Assembly: GCA_018902385.1 (NCBI GenBank)
Contig: JABSSW010000055.1
Span: forward strand, 229,823-293,822
Reading direction: 5' to 3'
From: Physcia stellaris
Lineage: Eukaryota; Ascomycota; Lecanoromycetes; Caliciales; Physciaceae
Length of the DNA: 64,000 nucleotides
Shown: positions 9,416-21,610 of the stretch, piece after piece
How the letters are laid out: every line of letters starts with the position of its first letter
How positions within the stretch are numbered: the stretch's first letter is position 1
Position numbers and translations under genes: made by a program
The notes under the pieces: generated by a model
The model's database searches: none
What the model was told of the DNA's origin: nothing
What the model saw: the letters and a program-made list of their open reading frames with translations, nothing else

Positions 9416-11475
9416 ATGGATCCTATTGTGACGGCATCAAAGAACGCTCCAGAGCAAACGAAGGAGCTCTGGGCAGGCCATGGAAACCTATCTTCATATG
9501 GATACTCTGACGAGAGCATCACCAGCCTAGGTGCACTGATTGAGTATTCCGCCAAAAGGTACCCCGGAGAGGCAGGCTTCTACTATCCTATCTGATACTG
9601 CCTATGCTTCAATAACGAGGGATCTTTTCCATCAATTGACCAATGTCATTGCTGCCGAATATAGCCGCGTCTTGTATCGAACGCTCGTTGACGCCAACGA
9701 AACGAAGACCCAGCCTACAGTGGCCTTATTCGGTCATGGAAATACAATGGAATACTATATCACGCAGATGGCGCTACAAAAGCTCAACATACGCACGCTT
9801 CTGCTCGGGGATAAAATTCCACCAGAAGCAATGTGCAGCCTCATAGAGCGTTGCAGTGCTCTAGCACTCATTATCGAATCTGGGCTATCCTTGCGTACCC
9901 AGGACTTACGTCAGATACCTATGATTGAAGACCCCTTCAGCCGAGCGGAAAATCCATCTCAGCGCCAAGAAACTCTCCGCTTCGATGACGGCCAAGATCA
10001 GTGGGAGCGTCAGGTCTTTATATTCCACTCCACTGGTTCCACCGGCCCCCCAAAGCCTGTAATTCACACAAATGGCAGTATCCTCACAATATCGAAGAGG
10101 CATCGCCTCTTCCTGGACGTTCTCTTCAGAAATTGTTTGCTGATGTTTTCGCTGTGCGTGCCCCAGTCCCAATAAATCCGGCTCTCCTATCCCTTTCACA
10201 GGCCCCATTTAGCCATACCGATAAGCTGAAGTACCGAGCTAATCCTGCCTCTTTCACAGCCACGCAGTAACAGGCTTCGCGTGCGTCATCCCCTCCGGTT
10301 ACGCTTACAACATCCCAACCACCTTCCCGCCCCGCTCCCTATCTCTTTCGAACTGCTCCGCCTCAGCAATTGTTGATACCCTCTCCCTTTTCTCTGCCCC
10401 TTCGTCCGAGGAACAACGGCCGGAGATCGACAGCATATCCACCAACCCAAGCCACATCGTCGGCCTTTACCACCATATCCGCTCCACAACGAAAGACTTC
10501 ACCCCGCTGCGCCAACTCAAACTTGTTGATTTTGCCGGCGCCCCCCTAGATCGATCCGTGCTACAAGGACTAGTAAAAGAAAGAGTGAATGTGAAGCAAT
10601 ACTACGGTACCTCGGAGCTAGGGTCACTTCTCCGAACGTATCCGAACGATATCTCAAACAACGAGATAGAAAAGATGAGAATCATGTGGCCTGAGGGGTC
10701 TGGGTTGGTTATGGAACCGCTTGGCCAGGGACTTGAAGCCGGAGACGAACTTCCGATAAAAGACGTCGGGAAAGAGCGAAAGCAGGGGCAAGACAACGAC
10801 AAAGAGCAAGAGCAAGAACCAGAACGACGACAAACCGGCAACGACAGAGACACTTTATACGAGTTGATAGCCTACCCATCTTTCCCCGCCGCGGCCGTCC
10901 TCTCGGGCCCCTCCTCCCACACCGGCCTCCCCCCTCCGAACCCTTCCGCACAAACGATCTCTTTCCGCGAAGTACCACCCAAGGGAAGCGGTTATTACGT
11001 GCTGGAAGGACGGAGAGACGACATCATTTCGGTGAAGTGGGGAGGCAGTGTTAATGCCGCGGCTATTGAGCAGAGAATCATAGGCGCGGACCCGGGGATC
11101 AAGAACGCGCTTTTGATACGGCCGGGCGATGCGGCCAAGATGGGCTTGCTGGTTGAGGTCCATCGCGATGTGTATGCGGGGGAGAGGGGTAGCGATCGGA
11201 TGAATGAGGAAGGAGTCGAAGAAGATGCGAGCGTGCATGAGAAGGAAGTGCGAGAGTGCGTGCGGAGAGCGGTGGAGAGGGTGAATACGGACCTGTTGGA
11301 GTGGGAACGTGTGCAGATGGGGATGATCAAGGTGCTCGATCGAGGGACGAGGTTGCCGGTGACGGGGAAGGGGAATGTCAAGCGTAAAGAAGCGGAACGG
11401 GTGTTGGGGAAGGAGATTGATTTAATCATGCAAAGCTGTTTCCAATCTCTGGTTATCAGCAACCTCCCTTGTTAA
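9416..11475 (+). pseudogene. Stand-alone adenylate-forming (A domain) enzyme, frameshifted
   Basis: An acyl/aryl-AMP-forming enzyme related to the A domain of NRPS-like reductases. The frame starts at MDPIVTASKN and is interrupted near 9593: the sequence up to AGFYY reads in one frame and SDTAYASITRDLF in another, needing +1 or -2 bases. It then runs to an intron (10154-10259, GTGCGT donor, TTTCACAG acceptor) and resumes HAVTGFACVIPSG to 11475. Core motifs are FHSTGSTGPPKPVIHTNG (phosphate-binding A3), YYGTSELGS (A5) and LPVTGKGNVKRKEA (A10 lysine). A Lys/Glu/Gln-rich insertion (about 10760-10850) lies between A5 and the C-terminal subdomain. No carrier or reductase domain follows, so this is either a standalone ligase or a remnant. 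The frame change may be a real mutation or a base error. Confidence 0.7.
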
Positions 11476-12681
11476 AATCCTCTCCAGAAAGCCGACCAAG
11501 AAACCACTAATCTCTTCCCCTCGTCCTCCACCCCTTTATACGCTGTCTTTTGATTTTGTGTATACGTAGTTTGCGCCTAGGCATTACCTCGCTAGCGCTT
11601 TGACCCCTACACAATACACTGTCTTTGTCTCCCAACACCCCAATTACACTTCACCCACCCCCCGGCCTTTCCGCCAACAGAGAAATCGGCAACGGAGAAA
11701 CCGCTTGGGTGGGTGACCCAGACCCAGACCCCGATCCTCGAGAATGCCAGAAAAAAGTCGAAATCAATGTTTTCGTTCCTAGGTACGGGGCTATGCGGAT
11801 TTTCAATTTTTTTCGTTGTCATTCGGGGTTTTAGGTTTTTGGTGTGAAGCGTACTTTGATGATATACATATAGGAGATGATGGGGCAAGTGATGGATGGG
11901 GTTCAGGAGCTGGAGATGAGAGGTTTGGAGTTGTGTAATGAGGTTTTTTTTTGGGGGGGAGTTGTGGTGAGAAAGGGATGGATATCGTGATTTGAGCTGG
12001 GCCAGGACGATTGAGGGAAAATACGGTGTGGGGAAGGTAAGAGAGTGAGTCTTATACAAATAGATTCACAGATTCCAGTTCTGCAGAATCTCCATCTCCA
12101 TCTACCAAACACCTAGTCGAATCCTGGATCCCTTATAATTTCCCCCACCCCCCCCAACAAAAAAAGAAGAAAAAAGGAAAAAAAAGGCAACCTCATTACT
12201 AATTTCACTAATCGTGTCTGGCATGAATTAAGTCAAGGACCTGCTCTACTCTATTTAGTAATATATGGCGGGTTTCACTAGGAGCTCAAGAGGTGGGAAT
12301 TACTTTAGAGGGAATTGAACGAGGCGTGGCAGGAAAGTGGAAATGAGAGATTGAATCTGAGATGCGCTGAGGGATGTGGGTAAGTATCCATCCTGTAGAG
12401 CGAACATGATAGGCATTTTGTTTGGTTTTCAGTGGCTTGGAGTAACTCGATTGACAAGGAAGGAGGTCAATTTCATTACGAACTGTACAAATGAGATCTA
12501 GTATCATGCAACGCGTGTCTATTCACGCCCAATTTTCTCATTTTCATGCCCCTCTATCACGTCTTCACCAGATGCCTCAAAACTCCATTACATACTCCCT
12601 TTTACCTGAACCGCAGGCGACGTTGCGTGTCTATGTGCATATCTCTCTACCCTTAACGATTCCTTTCTTTTGTGGGGAAAA
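11476..12681. other. Convergent intergenic region with homopolymer tracts
   Basis: About 1.2 kb between the convergent A-domain and NEW1 genes. It contains T/G and C/A homopolymer-rich stretches near 11940-11960 and 12140-12190. Open frames here are Pro/Ser-rich and composition-driven. No gene is called. Confidence 0.4.
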
Positions 12682-15600
12682 TTAATTCTCATCATCCGTA
12701 TCAGGCGGATGCGGTGTCCCCTTTTCACCATTAGCTATCTCCAAAACACAAAGCCGGAGCGATCAAGAAAACCCACCTTCGGACTATTCAGCCATTCAAT
12801 ATGCCTCAACCGCCTCCTCACCTCCCGCTCTTTAAGCTGCCCCCTCGTCAACTTCGTCCTCTTCTTCCTACTCTTGAACTTCAAATCCCCCCCCTCCTCC
12901 GCGCCGCTATTCACCGCGCTCGCACTCGCGCTACTAACCGCGCTACTAGCGGCGCTGCTCCCCGGCCGACTATCCTCAAACCGATCGAGCGCGACAGCCA
13001 AATGCCCCTTTTGGGTAAGCCGGCCGTCGGCAACGTGCCACTGCTCAGGACACAGCGCGCCGACGAACTCCTCGTTGTGGCTAATCATCACCACGCCGCC
13101 GCGGTAATCCCTTATCGCGACTGCGAGCCCGCCGAGGGAGTCGCGGTCCAGGTAGTTGGTCGGTTCGTCGAGGACGAGCAGGTGCGGGTTATTCCACATT
13201 GCGCCCGCGAGCACGACTTTCACTTTCTGGCCGCCTGAGAGGCCGCTGATTTCGTTGTGGTTCGCGATGTCCGGGTCCAGGCCGATGTCGTCGAAGTGTT
13301 TGGCGATTACTTTGGGTTCGAGGGTGCGGAAGCCGAGGCCTTCGCGCGAGGCTTCGTGGTCGTCGAATTCTTGGATTAGTTTGGAGAAGCCGTGCGAGAG
13401 GAGGGTTTCGCGGGAGACTTGGGTGTTGTGCTTCGGGAGCATGTTTACCCATTTGCTGTTTGGGGGTTTGTTAGCATGTAGCATGGTGATGAGGGAAAGG
13501 ATTTGGGAAAAGAGTGGAAGAGGCCGAAGTAAATTTCAGTAGGTGGAGATGAGGATCGGGCTTACACTTCGTATTGAAAGGATTTCTTCCACTTCTGTCG
13601 TCCCATTAAGTTCTCAATCCGTCGGCCGCCTTTGCCATCGCCCAGATCAACCATTTTGTCCATTTGCGCTTTATCTTCCGGTGTGAGGACGCGGGTTTGC
13701 TTCATGAGGACTTCTCGGTCGTCGCCGTTTGCGTAGCGCCATTGCAGATATTGGTTGGGTGTCTTCTCCATATGCATCTCAACGTGCTCCAGAGCATGCT
13801 GCTTAATGTAGCCGATACGGAGGTTGGGATGCTTTTGGACGGTACCCTCTTGAGGAATGGTCTCGCCCGTCAGCAATTTGATCAGGGTTGATTTACCCGC
13901 CCCATTAGCGCCTATGATTGCGGTTCGCGATGAGAGTGTAAGGGAGCAGGTGACGTCTTGGAGCGAAGGTTTCGTGGCGGTGGGGTAGGTATATGTACAA
14001 TTTGACATTCGGATAATGGCTTTCGTTGAAGATTTGACACCAGTAAGCAGTCCTGGGTTGGGGAATTTGAATTGAACTTGGGATGCCGAGAGAGTGTAAT
14101 AGCTCTTTGCTTCGGGCTTCTTGCGGACAAATGCTGCAAGATTACCGGGGTAGCAGACAAGTTTCTTTCCTTCGTAGTGATAGATGTCAGTACAGACATT
14201 GTCTAAGAATCCTGAGTCGTGACTAACGATCAAGCTTGTGATTTCTGTGTGGCTTTTCAAGTACTCTTCTAACCACTTGACGTTGCTCACGTCGAGATGA
14301 TTGGTCGGTTCGTCGAGTAAAAGAACATCAGCACTCATGAGCATTGCTCGGGCCAAAGCAAGTTTCATCTTCCAGCCTCCAGATAGTGAGCCAACTTTCT
14401 CCTGCTGCCGACCTTCAGGACCAGCAGTAAACCCAACTTCGCTCAGGACTTCCGAAATTCGTTCTCGTCCACTTGCCGCAAGCTCTGGGTCTTTCGCGGT
14501 GAACTCGAGAATGCTTAGGTCCGCATCCTCGCCTTGATTATGCTCCACAAAGCACGTCTTCAACTGATCCTTGCTGGGAAAGCCCTCAAGCTTGCCTTCA
14601 GCAATACTGCGCATTAGAGTCGATTTACCGGCTCCATTGCGACCACAAAGACCATAACGATGACCTTTGTGAAGTGTGATGTTTGTATGGGACAGAAGCA
14701 ACATCCCACCATATGCCAAAGAGAAATCAGTGTTGACGATTTCAACTTCACCACTATCTACCTTTATGGGCTGACCGAATTTGCGGTGGTCTTCATCTAT
14801 GAAATGCTTTTGCAAGGCATTAGAGATCGCCTCCGCGGAGTCGTCCTTCAGCAATTGCTTTAGGTATCTACCACAGCACAAGTCGATGCGCGAAATTTCA
14901 CGAAGATTTACATCCTCTTTGACCATCTCAGAGACGTACTCTTTGGCGAGCGTCCAGATTGGGCCATCTCCAGGCTGACCAGACAGCCCGCCATGTGCTT
15001 TTACTTCTCTCTCGAGAACCCGAAGGACGTCGTCGGTCGTAGTGGGAGCAATTTGACCATTGGCAAGGTTACCATCATCGTCGCCCATGGCTTTCTTGAT
15101 GACATTGAGAGCTCGAGTAGCAAGCTCTCGAACTTCAGGAAGTGATGCTCTGTCCTTCACGCCTTGTACACCTGGCTTTAGTTTTGGTAGGAAAGTTCTC
15201 GCTTCGACTGGATCGTGAACTAGCTTGGTCAAGTTCTCTACTACCACCACAGTTTGGCGTAGGACTTCTTGTGATGTGTTAGGGGTGTTCAATGAGCGCT
15301 CGAGCAGAGGTGTAAGTAATGCGAGGACGGGAGAAGTGACAATAGCGACGAAAGTTGTTTGTGACAGGGCATGGATGGCTTTTTGTAAGGTCTCAGTCGA
15401 AGGATTCTGCATGGTCTTTATTAGGAGGGGTATCCGGGGCGCAACATCATCGTTAGATAGAAGGGTGGTAAGGGATGTCATAGTCTTCACGGCTTGCTTG
15501 CCAACCTATAAAATTGCGTCAGTATACCTTCAGTAGACGTATGAGCAGCGAGACTGTACCTCAGCCTTTAAGTCGTGCATGCCTGCTTCCACTACCGGTA

Positions 15601-16255
15601 TCAAACCGGCTAACTTCTTGCCCATGGATTCTCGGAGCAGATCTTTTAATTTCTCTTCCTCCTTGGATCCCATTCCCATTTTCGCTTTGTCCGCTGTCCT
15701 GGCCATGAGCTCGTACGCGCCCACCACCCCTTGCCATTTGCCAGTTCTCTTGCCTAAATATCGACATAGCAGAGGAAGAAGTCCAACGACTAGACTCTCG
15801 GCAGTCAGATTCGTAAAGAGGGCGTCCAAAGCATACTGCGCGGATTCTTTGACTTGCGCGCCCTTGTCGGCAAGGGCGTCAAGCGCAGGAACCACCATGC
15901 CTCCATCTTCTAGCAAGAAGACGACCTCAGATATGGGCTGCACGGGTATCAATCGCTCGAACAAAGCGCCTAGCAAGTTCATTGCACTTTCACGTCTTGC
16001 TCCATCCTTCTTGTCAGCTGCCCCTTTCTTGATGGCGTTGAGAATGCCGTAGATACCTAAGCCTCGAAAACCGATGGAATTGATGAGAAGAGTAGTCAGC
16101 GCATAGGCGGCATCAACCGATGATTGTGATGTTTTTGCCGTAAAGATAGTGTCGAGGAGGGAGGAGACTTCTTCCTGTGTGGGCGGCACACCGGAAGGGG
16201 TTGAGGATTTGACGAGCATAACGGGAACGGTGGGAGGAGATATCTGATGTGGCAT
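12682..16255 (-). CDS. NEW1: ABCF ATPase NEW1 (EF3-like translation factor)
   Basis: A cytosolic twin-ATPase of the EF3/NEW1 branch of ABCF proteins, which acts on ribosomes during translation termination/recycling (family knowledge). Exons 16255-15560, 15505-13566, 13455-12777 and 12720-12682 join in phase to 1117 residues. The order is N-terminal HEAT repeats (about residues 20-350), ABC1 with GRNGAGKST, LSGGWKMKLALARAML and LLLDEPTNHLD, then ABC2 with GANGAGKST, LSGGQKVKVVLAG and LVLDEPTNYLDRDSLGGL, with the chromodomain-type insertion between the ABC2 Walker A and signature motifs. The C-terminus, EREVRRRLRHIEWLNSPK plus GTPHPPDTDDEN from a 39-nt last exon, is the NEW1 type; EF3 itself ends in a Lys-rich tail. 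The Gln/Asn-rich prion segment of the yeast protein is not present at the N-terminus here. Codon use is ordinary. Confidence 0.88.
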
Positions 16256-17163
16256 CCTTTGATAGCGGAGCGTAAGAGACTACCAGGAGTATTCTATCCC
16301 AGTTGGAATGTCAAAAAAGCCTTTTGGCCCTCAAAAACGTTGAGACCAGATATTAGTGGAACCGCAAGGTAATTTATCCAAGCGCGTTGAAGCGAACATT
16401 CGTCGCTAAGAGATCCAGGTGAGTGGAGATGTTGTCGATGTTAAGTGAGTGACGAGCGGCCAGCTGGGGCTGTAAAGGCGGAGGATTTTGTATTGTGAAG
16501 TGTCAGCATGTGGGCGAGGAATATTAAAATAAATCCTCGCGGGCCGAGGACCGCTTTCGTCTGCAAGGCTGACGCCTCTTCAGGGTTTTGATCGAAGCTA
16601 AGATAAGCTTCTTCTTACCTTACCTTATCTATCCGTCGATCATTCACGTGCAAACAATAACTATTACATTGGCTGATGGGCAATTCATCGTCTTCATCTT
16701 TGCGTTCGCTCGACGACTACGCTGTCCTGAGATCAGTCTCACATACAGATTCGGTGGTGCGCTACAACAATTTTGCCCTCCGAAACTCTAGAGACATCGA
16801 AAAGCTCTTCCGTCATCTTACATGAGCTTGGAGATCCTAATCATATCCTTTGTTCCCCGATGTCTAGCAATCTGTAGCAGTATTCCAGCGCGAATGGTAC
16901 TTACTGAAAATAACCTTGCTTCGAATGCTCCAGAGAATGGGAGGCATTTTCTATACATAAAACCCGTGGCATATGTGGAACTGCTCCAACGACGGTTATA
17001 ATAAGGAATAGTCGTGAGAAACGTAATAGATGATCCCTATTAGATACGTGATAAGAGCCGATGCCTTTAGAACAAGAAATACAGGGATGTGTTTGCAGTT
17101 GGCTTGAGCAAGCGCAGACTTTAGGTTCAATATGAGCAGGCAATATACTGCTACAGGGTATTA
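16256..17163. other. Intergenic region (NEW1 promoter side)
   Basis: About 900 bases upstream of NEW1 and downstream of SRP101. Only short frames without coding character are seen. Confidence 0.4.
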
Positions 17164-19309
17164 TCAACTCATCAACATATCTACAGTACTATAAGATTGT
17201 CAACATTACGGCGATGAGGAAGGGTTGAGGGATATTGGACTTACCTTCTGACATTCAAGGTTCTGATATCCCCATAATGCTGGCCCACGCCCAGAAAAAG
17301 CACCGGAATCCCAGTGGCATGGACCATGCTCACTAGCGTGCCTCTCATATCGCCAACTGTATCGCATTTACTGATTATGAACCCATCAAGACGCCTTCCT
17401 TTCCCAAATGCATCGTTGAAACTTCGCGCCTGAGCAACACTGTCGCTGCCCACCAACGCCTCGCCAACCATAAGAATCTTGTCCGGCTGCGCAAAAGCGG
17501 CGAATTTCTCAAGCGACGACATGAGTCGGGCGTCGTTATGTCGCCGACCTGCGGTATCGATGAGTACGACGTCAAAATGCATCTGCTTTGCGTAGGCGAC
17601 GGCATCTTTTGCGATGTTCGCCGCATCCTTTCCGTAGCCTTTCTCATACAGCTCCACCTTCCCCAGGCTTTCTCTTTCGCTTAGCTCTTTCAGGTTTCGG
17701 GCGTGGACGCGTAATTGCTCGACGGCACCGGAGCGGAAGGTATCGCAAGCGGCGATGAGGAGGTTGAAGTTGTTTTGTAGAAGGTAGAATGCAAGTTTGC
17801 TCAAATTAGTGGATTTACCGACACCATTGACCCCTACTATGGAAATCACGTAGGGTCTAGGATTTGGTGATGATGACGTTACTGATTTTATGGAGCTAAG
17901 CAGATCGAGTGAGACTGTGGGAGTCAGGATTTTGGTAAGCGAAGCGGTCAAAGACTTGCGGATGGTCGCATCAACACCTGTGACTCGTTAGTATTCGGAT
18001 AGTATTGTCAGCCAGTGCAAAAGCTCACTCTCGAAGCTGCCTGTCTTGACGCCTACGAGTTCGCGCTCTACTCCTTCACATAATCGTACTGCTGCCTCCC
18101 TAGCAATATTCTTATTCAGGAGGTGCTCCTCTACACCTTTCATCGGCTTTTGTAGGTCGGCTTTAGTAAGCACCTTCCCGCCAACGACATTCCTGAACAA
18201 CCCGCTTATGGCATTGAGACTTGATTCTACCACTCCTGCTTTCTCTGTGTTTTGCGATCCACTGCCGTCTGATCGTTGCAGTATAGAATGGTTCTTGTCC
18301 CCTATATCAAAGTCCTTCAGAACATACTCGCCTTTGCGCGTTCTCACGCCGTGTGCACTTGAATCGATGGAATCCAAAGTGGGCCTGGATAGCGGATCTT
18401 CTACCTCATTCCCGTTGGGTGTTGCCGCAGAATAGTCTAGAGTCGCACCATCATCCTCGTCTGCAATGCCATCCGCGTCCCATTTTCTGCCCTTTTTCGC
18501 CGAAGCTTTGCTGTGTTTTGCTTTTCTTCGCGGGTCTTCATCACCGGATGATGCATAAGTATTTGCAACAGCTTTCCTAGCTCGTCTCGAAGCACCTTTA
18601 GGTCCAGAGTTCGCGGATAGTAAGTGCCCGGCCAATGGCGTTGTAGGACGAGAGCTATCGGGTGTAGCTATGGGCGTCGCATCTGTCGACGTCGCACTGC
18701 TAGAGGGGATTTTGTGCTTGCCCGGTACAAGTCCAGGAATGGGAGGTGGAGGCATTTCATTTTGAGCGCTATCGGAGCTTGAAGGGGGCGTAAGATCTTC
18801 TGAAGGTCTGTGAGGGGCAGCCTGCGAGCTATTCTCCGTAGATCTTTCTAATTCGAGTACTTGCTGATCGAAGTAGCTATCAAAGTCACACTCGACAATA
18901 CTCGTGTGAGGCTTTCTGAGCTGGTCTCTGTAGAGGTCCACAAAGATAATCTTGATGTTATCTAGAAGCTTATCGATCCATGAGAGATGTAAAAGTGATT
19001 GATAGACGGCCTATGGTAGAGGAATTCTGTTAGCCAGGATATCCGGGGAAAGCTGTCAGTGGGAAAACGCACAACGAAAATGAGACCCAAATCCTTTACA
19101 CTGGTCCACTTCAGCGTATATTTCTCCTTCTTGTATGAGGGATTCTTGGCCGATGTGGCATCATCTGCCACGTTTGCTCCGGGGAGCACTCGCTCCTCGA
19201 TGAAGACATCCTTGATAAAGCCATTGATGATGCTGTTGCTCACAGGCACGTACGATTTCGACCAAAGCACCACGCCTGAAGTGGTCAATATTTCGAAACT
19301 GTCCAACAT
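17164..19309 (-). CDS. SRP101: Signal recognition particle receptor subunit alpha
   Basis: The GTPase subunit of the ER-bound SRP receptor; it docks SRP-ribosome complexes for co-translational translocation. Exons 19309-19073, 19010-18029, 17977-17245 and 17188-17164 join in phase to 658 residues. The N-terminal SRX/longin-like domain begins MLDSFEILTTSGVVLWSKSY and binds the beta subunit. A Ser/Lys-rich charged linker (about residues 110-330) follows. The NG domain has ISIVGVNGVGKSTNLSKLA (G1), ACDTFRSGAVEQL, LIDTAGRRHNDARLM (G3), SKCDTVGDMRGT (G4) and VLFLGVGQHYGDIRTLNV. The last exon is only 25 nt and supplies the expected ending TVDMLMS. It is divergent from YIF1, another early secretory gene, with a 262-base shared promoter region. 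Confidence 0.93.
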
Positions 19310-19571
19310 CTTTCCAGAAATCGCAAAAGTGGGGGGCGACGATGCTCGAAACTAAAAGACCGGCGATTCGGCGAAACAAAAACCCTTGAAGACCAGAAGT
19401 GCACGGACCATAACTTTATTTACTTCGGTAGGCGACAGCTTGCAGTCCGAAGCCATTGAACAATTTCGGTGCTCACAGCATACACAGACAAGAAGCCAAC
19501 GGCCCTTGAGGCTTTATCCATTTTCACATTCGACTACCAAACGTGCTCAAGTCTATATCTTCCCCGCCGCC
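19310..19571. promoter_or_regulatory. Divergent promoter region SRP101-YIF1
   Basis: 262 bases separate the start codons of two divergently transcribed early-secretory-pathway genes. Shared control is plausible from the arrangement. No specific factor site is claimed. Confidence 0.4.
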
Positions 19572-20783
19572 ATGCAGCGAGGCTCGTACGCGCCTCCACC
19601 CGCAAATTCTCCCCCTCTCCATCATCCCGTTCCTCAGCATGTTTCCACAGTCCCAATGATGCGGTCACCACCCCCTCCTCAATCGCAACAAAGTTACAAT
19701 AATAGCCCTTATGGTGGGAACATGGGTCAACCGCAGCAGCAGAATGCAGGTCCTAATTTTGGGCCCGCTTTTGGTGGCTTCATGAACGATCACACAGCGC
19801 AGATGGGCTTTCAGATGGGCCAAAGCGCAGTGAAAGTCGGGCAAGAGTACATGGAACAAAACGTGAGAGCAGACCCAGTCCTTGAGAGATGAGTGTTCGG
19901 CTGATCAGCAACATCAGATAAACCGTTACATCCCTCTCCCAGCGCTGAAACACTACTTCAACGTCTCTACGCCCTACGTTCTTCGCAAACTTCTTCTCGT
20001 TCTCTTTCCATGGCGGCACAAACCCTGGTCCCGATCTCAAGCTCGACCGACGTCTTCCTCACCATCTCACGATCCATCAACTTACTACACCTTCCTTCCA
20101 CCTCGAGACGACATCAATTCGCCAGATATGTACATACCTGTGATGGCGTTCGTAACCTATATCCTACTATCAACTTTACTAGCAGGTTTGAGAGGGGCTT
20201 TCCACCCAGAGGTTATGGGTCTCACGGCTACAGCAGCCTTTGCCATAGTAGTGGTGGAGATTTTAGGCTTGAAGTTCGGCACGTATATTCTGAGTATCAG
20301 CAATGAGAGTCAGCTTCTAGACCTGGTTGCGTATTCAGGATACAAGTTCGTCGGGGTCATCATTACGCTGGTCGTTGCGGAGATCCTGAATAGAGGCGCT
20401 GGAACAGGAGGATGGGCAGGCTGGACGGTCTTCGTCTACACGTATCTGGCGAACGCCCTGTTTCTGGTATGCGGACGTATCTTTTCAGTCTCGTGTTCTC
20501 TGTTGGAAGTACAGCTTTTTTGTTCTGATATACGGAATCTCATTGGCTTACGGAGTTACCATGATTGCTGACTGAGGTGTTACAGATGCGCTCGCTAAAA
20601 TACGTCTTGCTCCCGGACCCGTCTTCTTCTGGTGGTGTAGGCATGCAAACCGTGGCTCGTTCGCAGCGAAACCGAAGAACACAATTCTTAGCGTTTTACA
20701 GCTGCGTGGTGCAATTGGTCTTCATGTGGATACTGACCCGGCAAGATAGTATGAGTGCGAAGGCTGTTGGCGTCAAAGCATGA
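19572..20783 (+). CDS. YIF1: ER-Golgi transport protein YIF1
   Basis: The Yip1-interacting multispanning protein of COPII vesicles, needed for ER-to-Golgi traffic. Exons 19572-19862, 19918-20466 and 20586-20783 join in phase to 345 residues, normal for the family. The N-terminal cytosolic part is Pro/Gln/Asn-rich (PPPPQSQQSYNN) and ends with FGPAFGGFMNDHTAQMGFQM and GQEYMEQN. INRYIPLPALKHYFNVST and YVLRKLLLVLFPW follow as the family core. After PPRDDINSPDMYIPVMAFVT come about five membrane segments, the last in FLAFYSCVVQLVFMWIL. The start ATG has a good context and is the first in frame before the conserved part. Confidence 0.93.
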
Positions 20784-21610
20784 AATTCAAAGATGTCTAA
20801 GTTAAGATAGAGTCAAGCGGATCCAGGCGACAACAATATAATGAATCGCGGATTATATAGCATACAAGACTATGTCCGATCCGTTGCTATGGGTCATATT
20901 GATTCACTCTAGTCTTGCCATCAACGCCTGAAGTTCCTGCAAGGCTAGATAGTCGCATTGCTCTTCGTCTTATGAGATAAGAATTGGAAATTTGATTCCC
21001 TAGGTCGCGGATTATGTACTGATATCATCCAACACAAAGAGATAGGTAGGCATATATTTCGTCAGGGACTTGAAGAAAAGGTGTCGATGGTTTGAGTTCC
21101 GCTGCCAGTCTGATTTTCTGCCTGATTCTTGGCGCTCGGAATTATTCCGCGTGCTCAATTCTCAACTCCAAAAACCCACGAAGCGTCGATCTACCATCAA
21201 ACAGCCGTCAGCTAGTCACCGTCCATGGTGTTCATCTTTTCATTCGGTGTACCCACCCTCCATACGCCTGAATGGTCGAGATCGGGTAGTCTTGGACAAG
21301 ATGGGAAATGGAAATGAGCTGGATGACTGCCAATACATCGATGTACTCGTACTCGTACACAGCCACAATTGGTGTAGAGCCTTGTCAATTGATTCGCGAC
21401 TTGGATCGGCAGAATCAAGTTGCCGCTGAAATCTGCCTCGCAAGAATCCTGTCGATTTTCCAGTCTCTCTTTCTTCATTCTTTTCTTTCCCTTCATGGCA
21501 GGGCTCGTTATTGTCTCTCTGACTCTCCATCCATGTCCATTGATCAGCAATTTTACTGCTATGCTTTGATTCTTCCGCCACGCCTTTAGCAGAAGACATG
21601 CTCTATCAAT
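20784..21610. other. Intergenic region
   Basis: About 830 bases. Several short frames overlap on both strands near 21.2-21.6 kb, but none looks like a protein family. No gene is called. Confidence 0.35.

Noticed and set aside
9549-9611. A 60-nt intron explaining the A-domain frame break
   Set aside because: It would need a weak GTACCC donor and would delete sequence that looks conserved on both sides (RYPGEAGFYY, SDTAYASITR).
9416-11475. Part of a secondary-metabolite gene cluster
   Set aside because: The A domain is alone and frameshifted. Its neighbours are a permease and housekeeping genes, with no PKS, NRPS, tailoring enzyme or cluster regulator nearby.
12682-16255. Canonical elongation factor EF3
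   Set aside because: The architecture fits EF3, but the C-terminus (RRRLRHIEWLNSPK...TDDEN) and the extended length match NEW1, not the Lys-rich EF3 tail.
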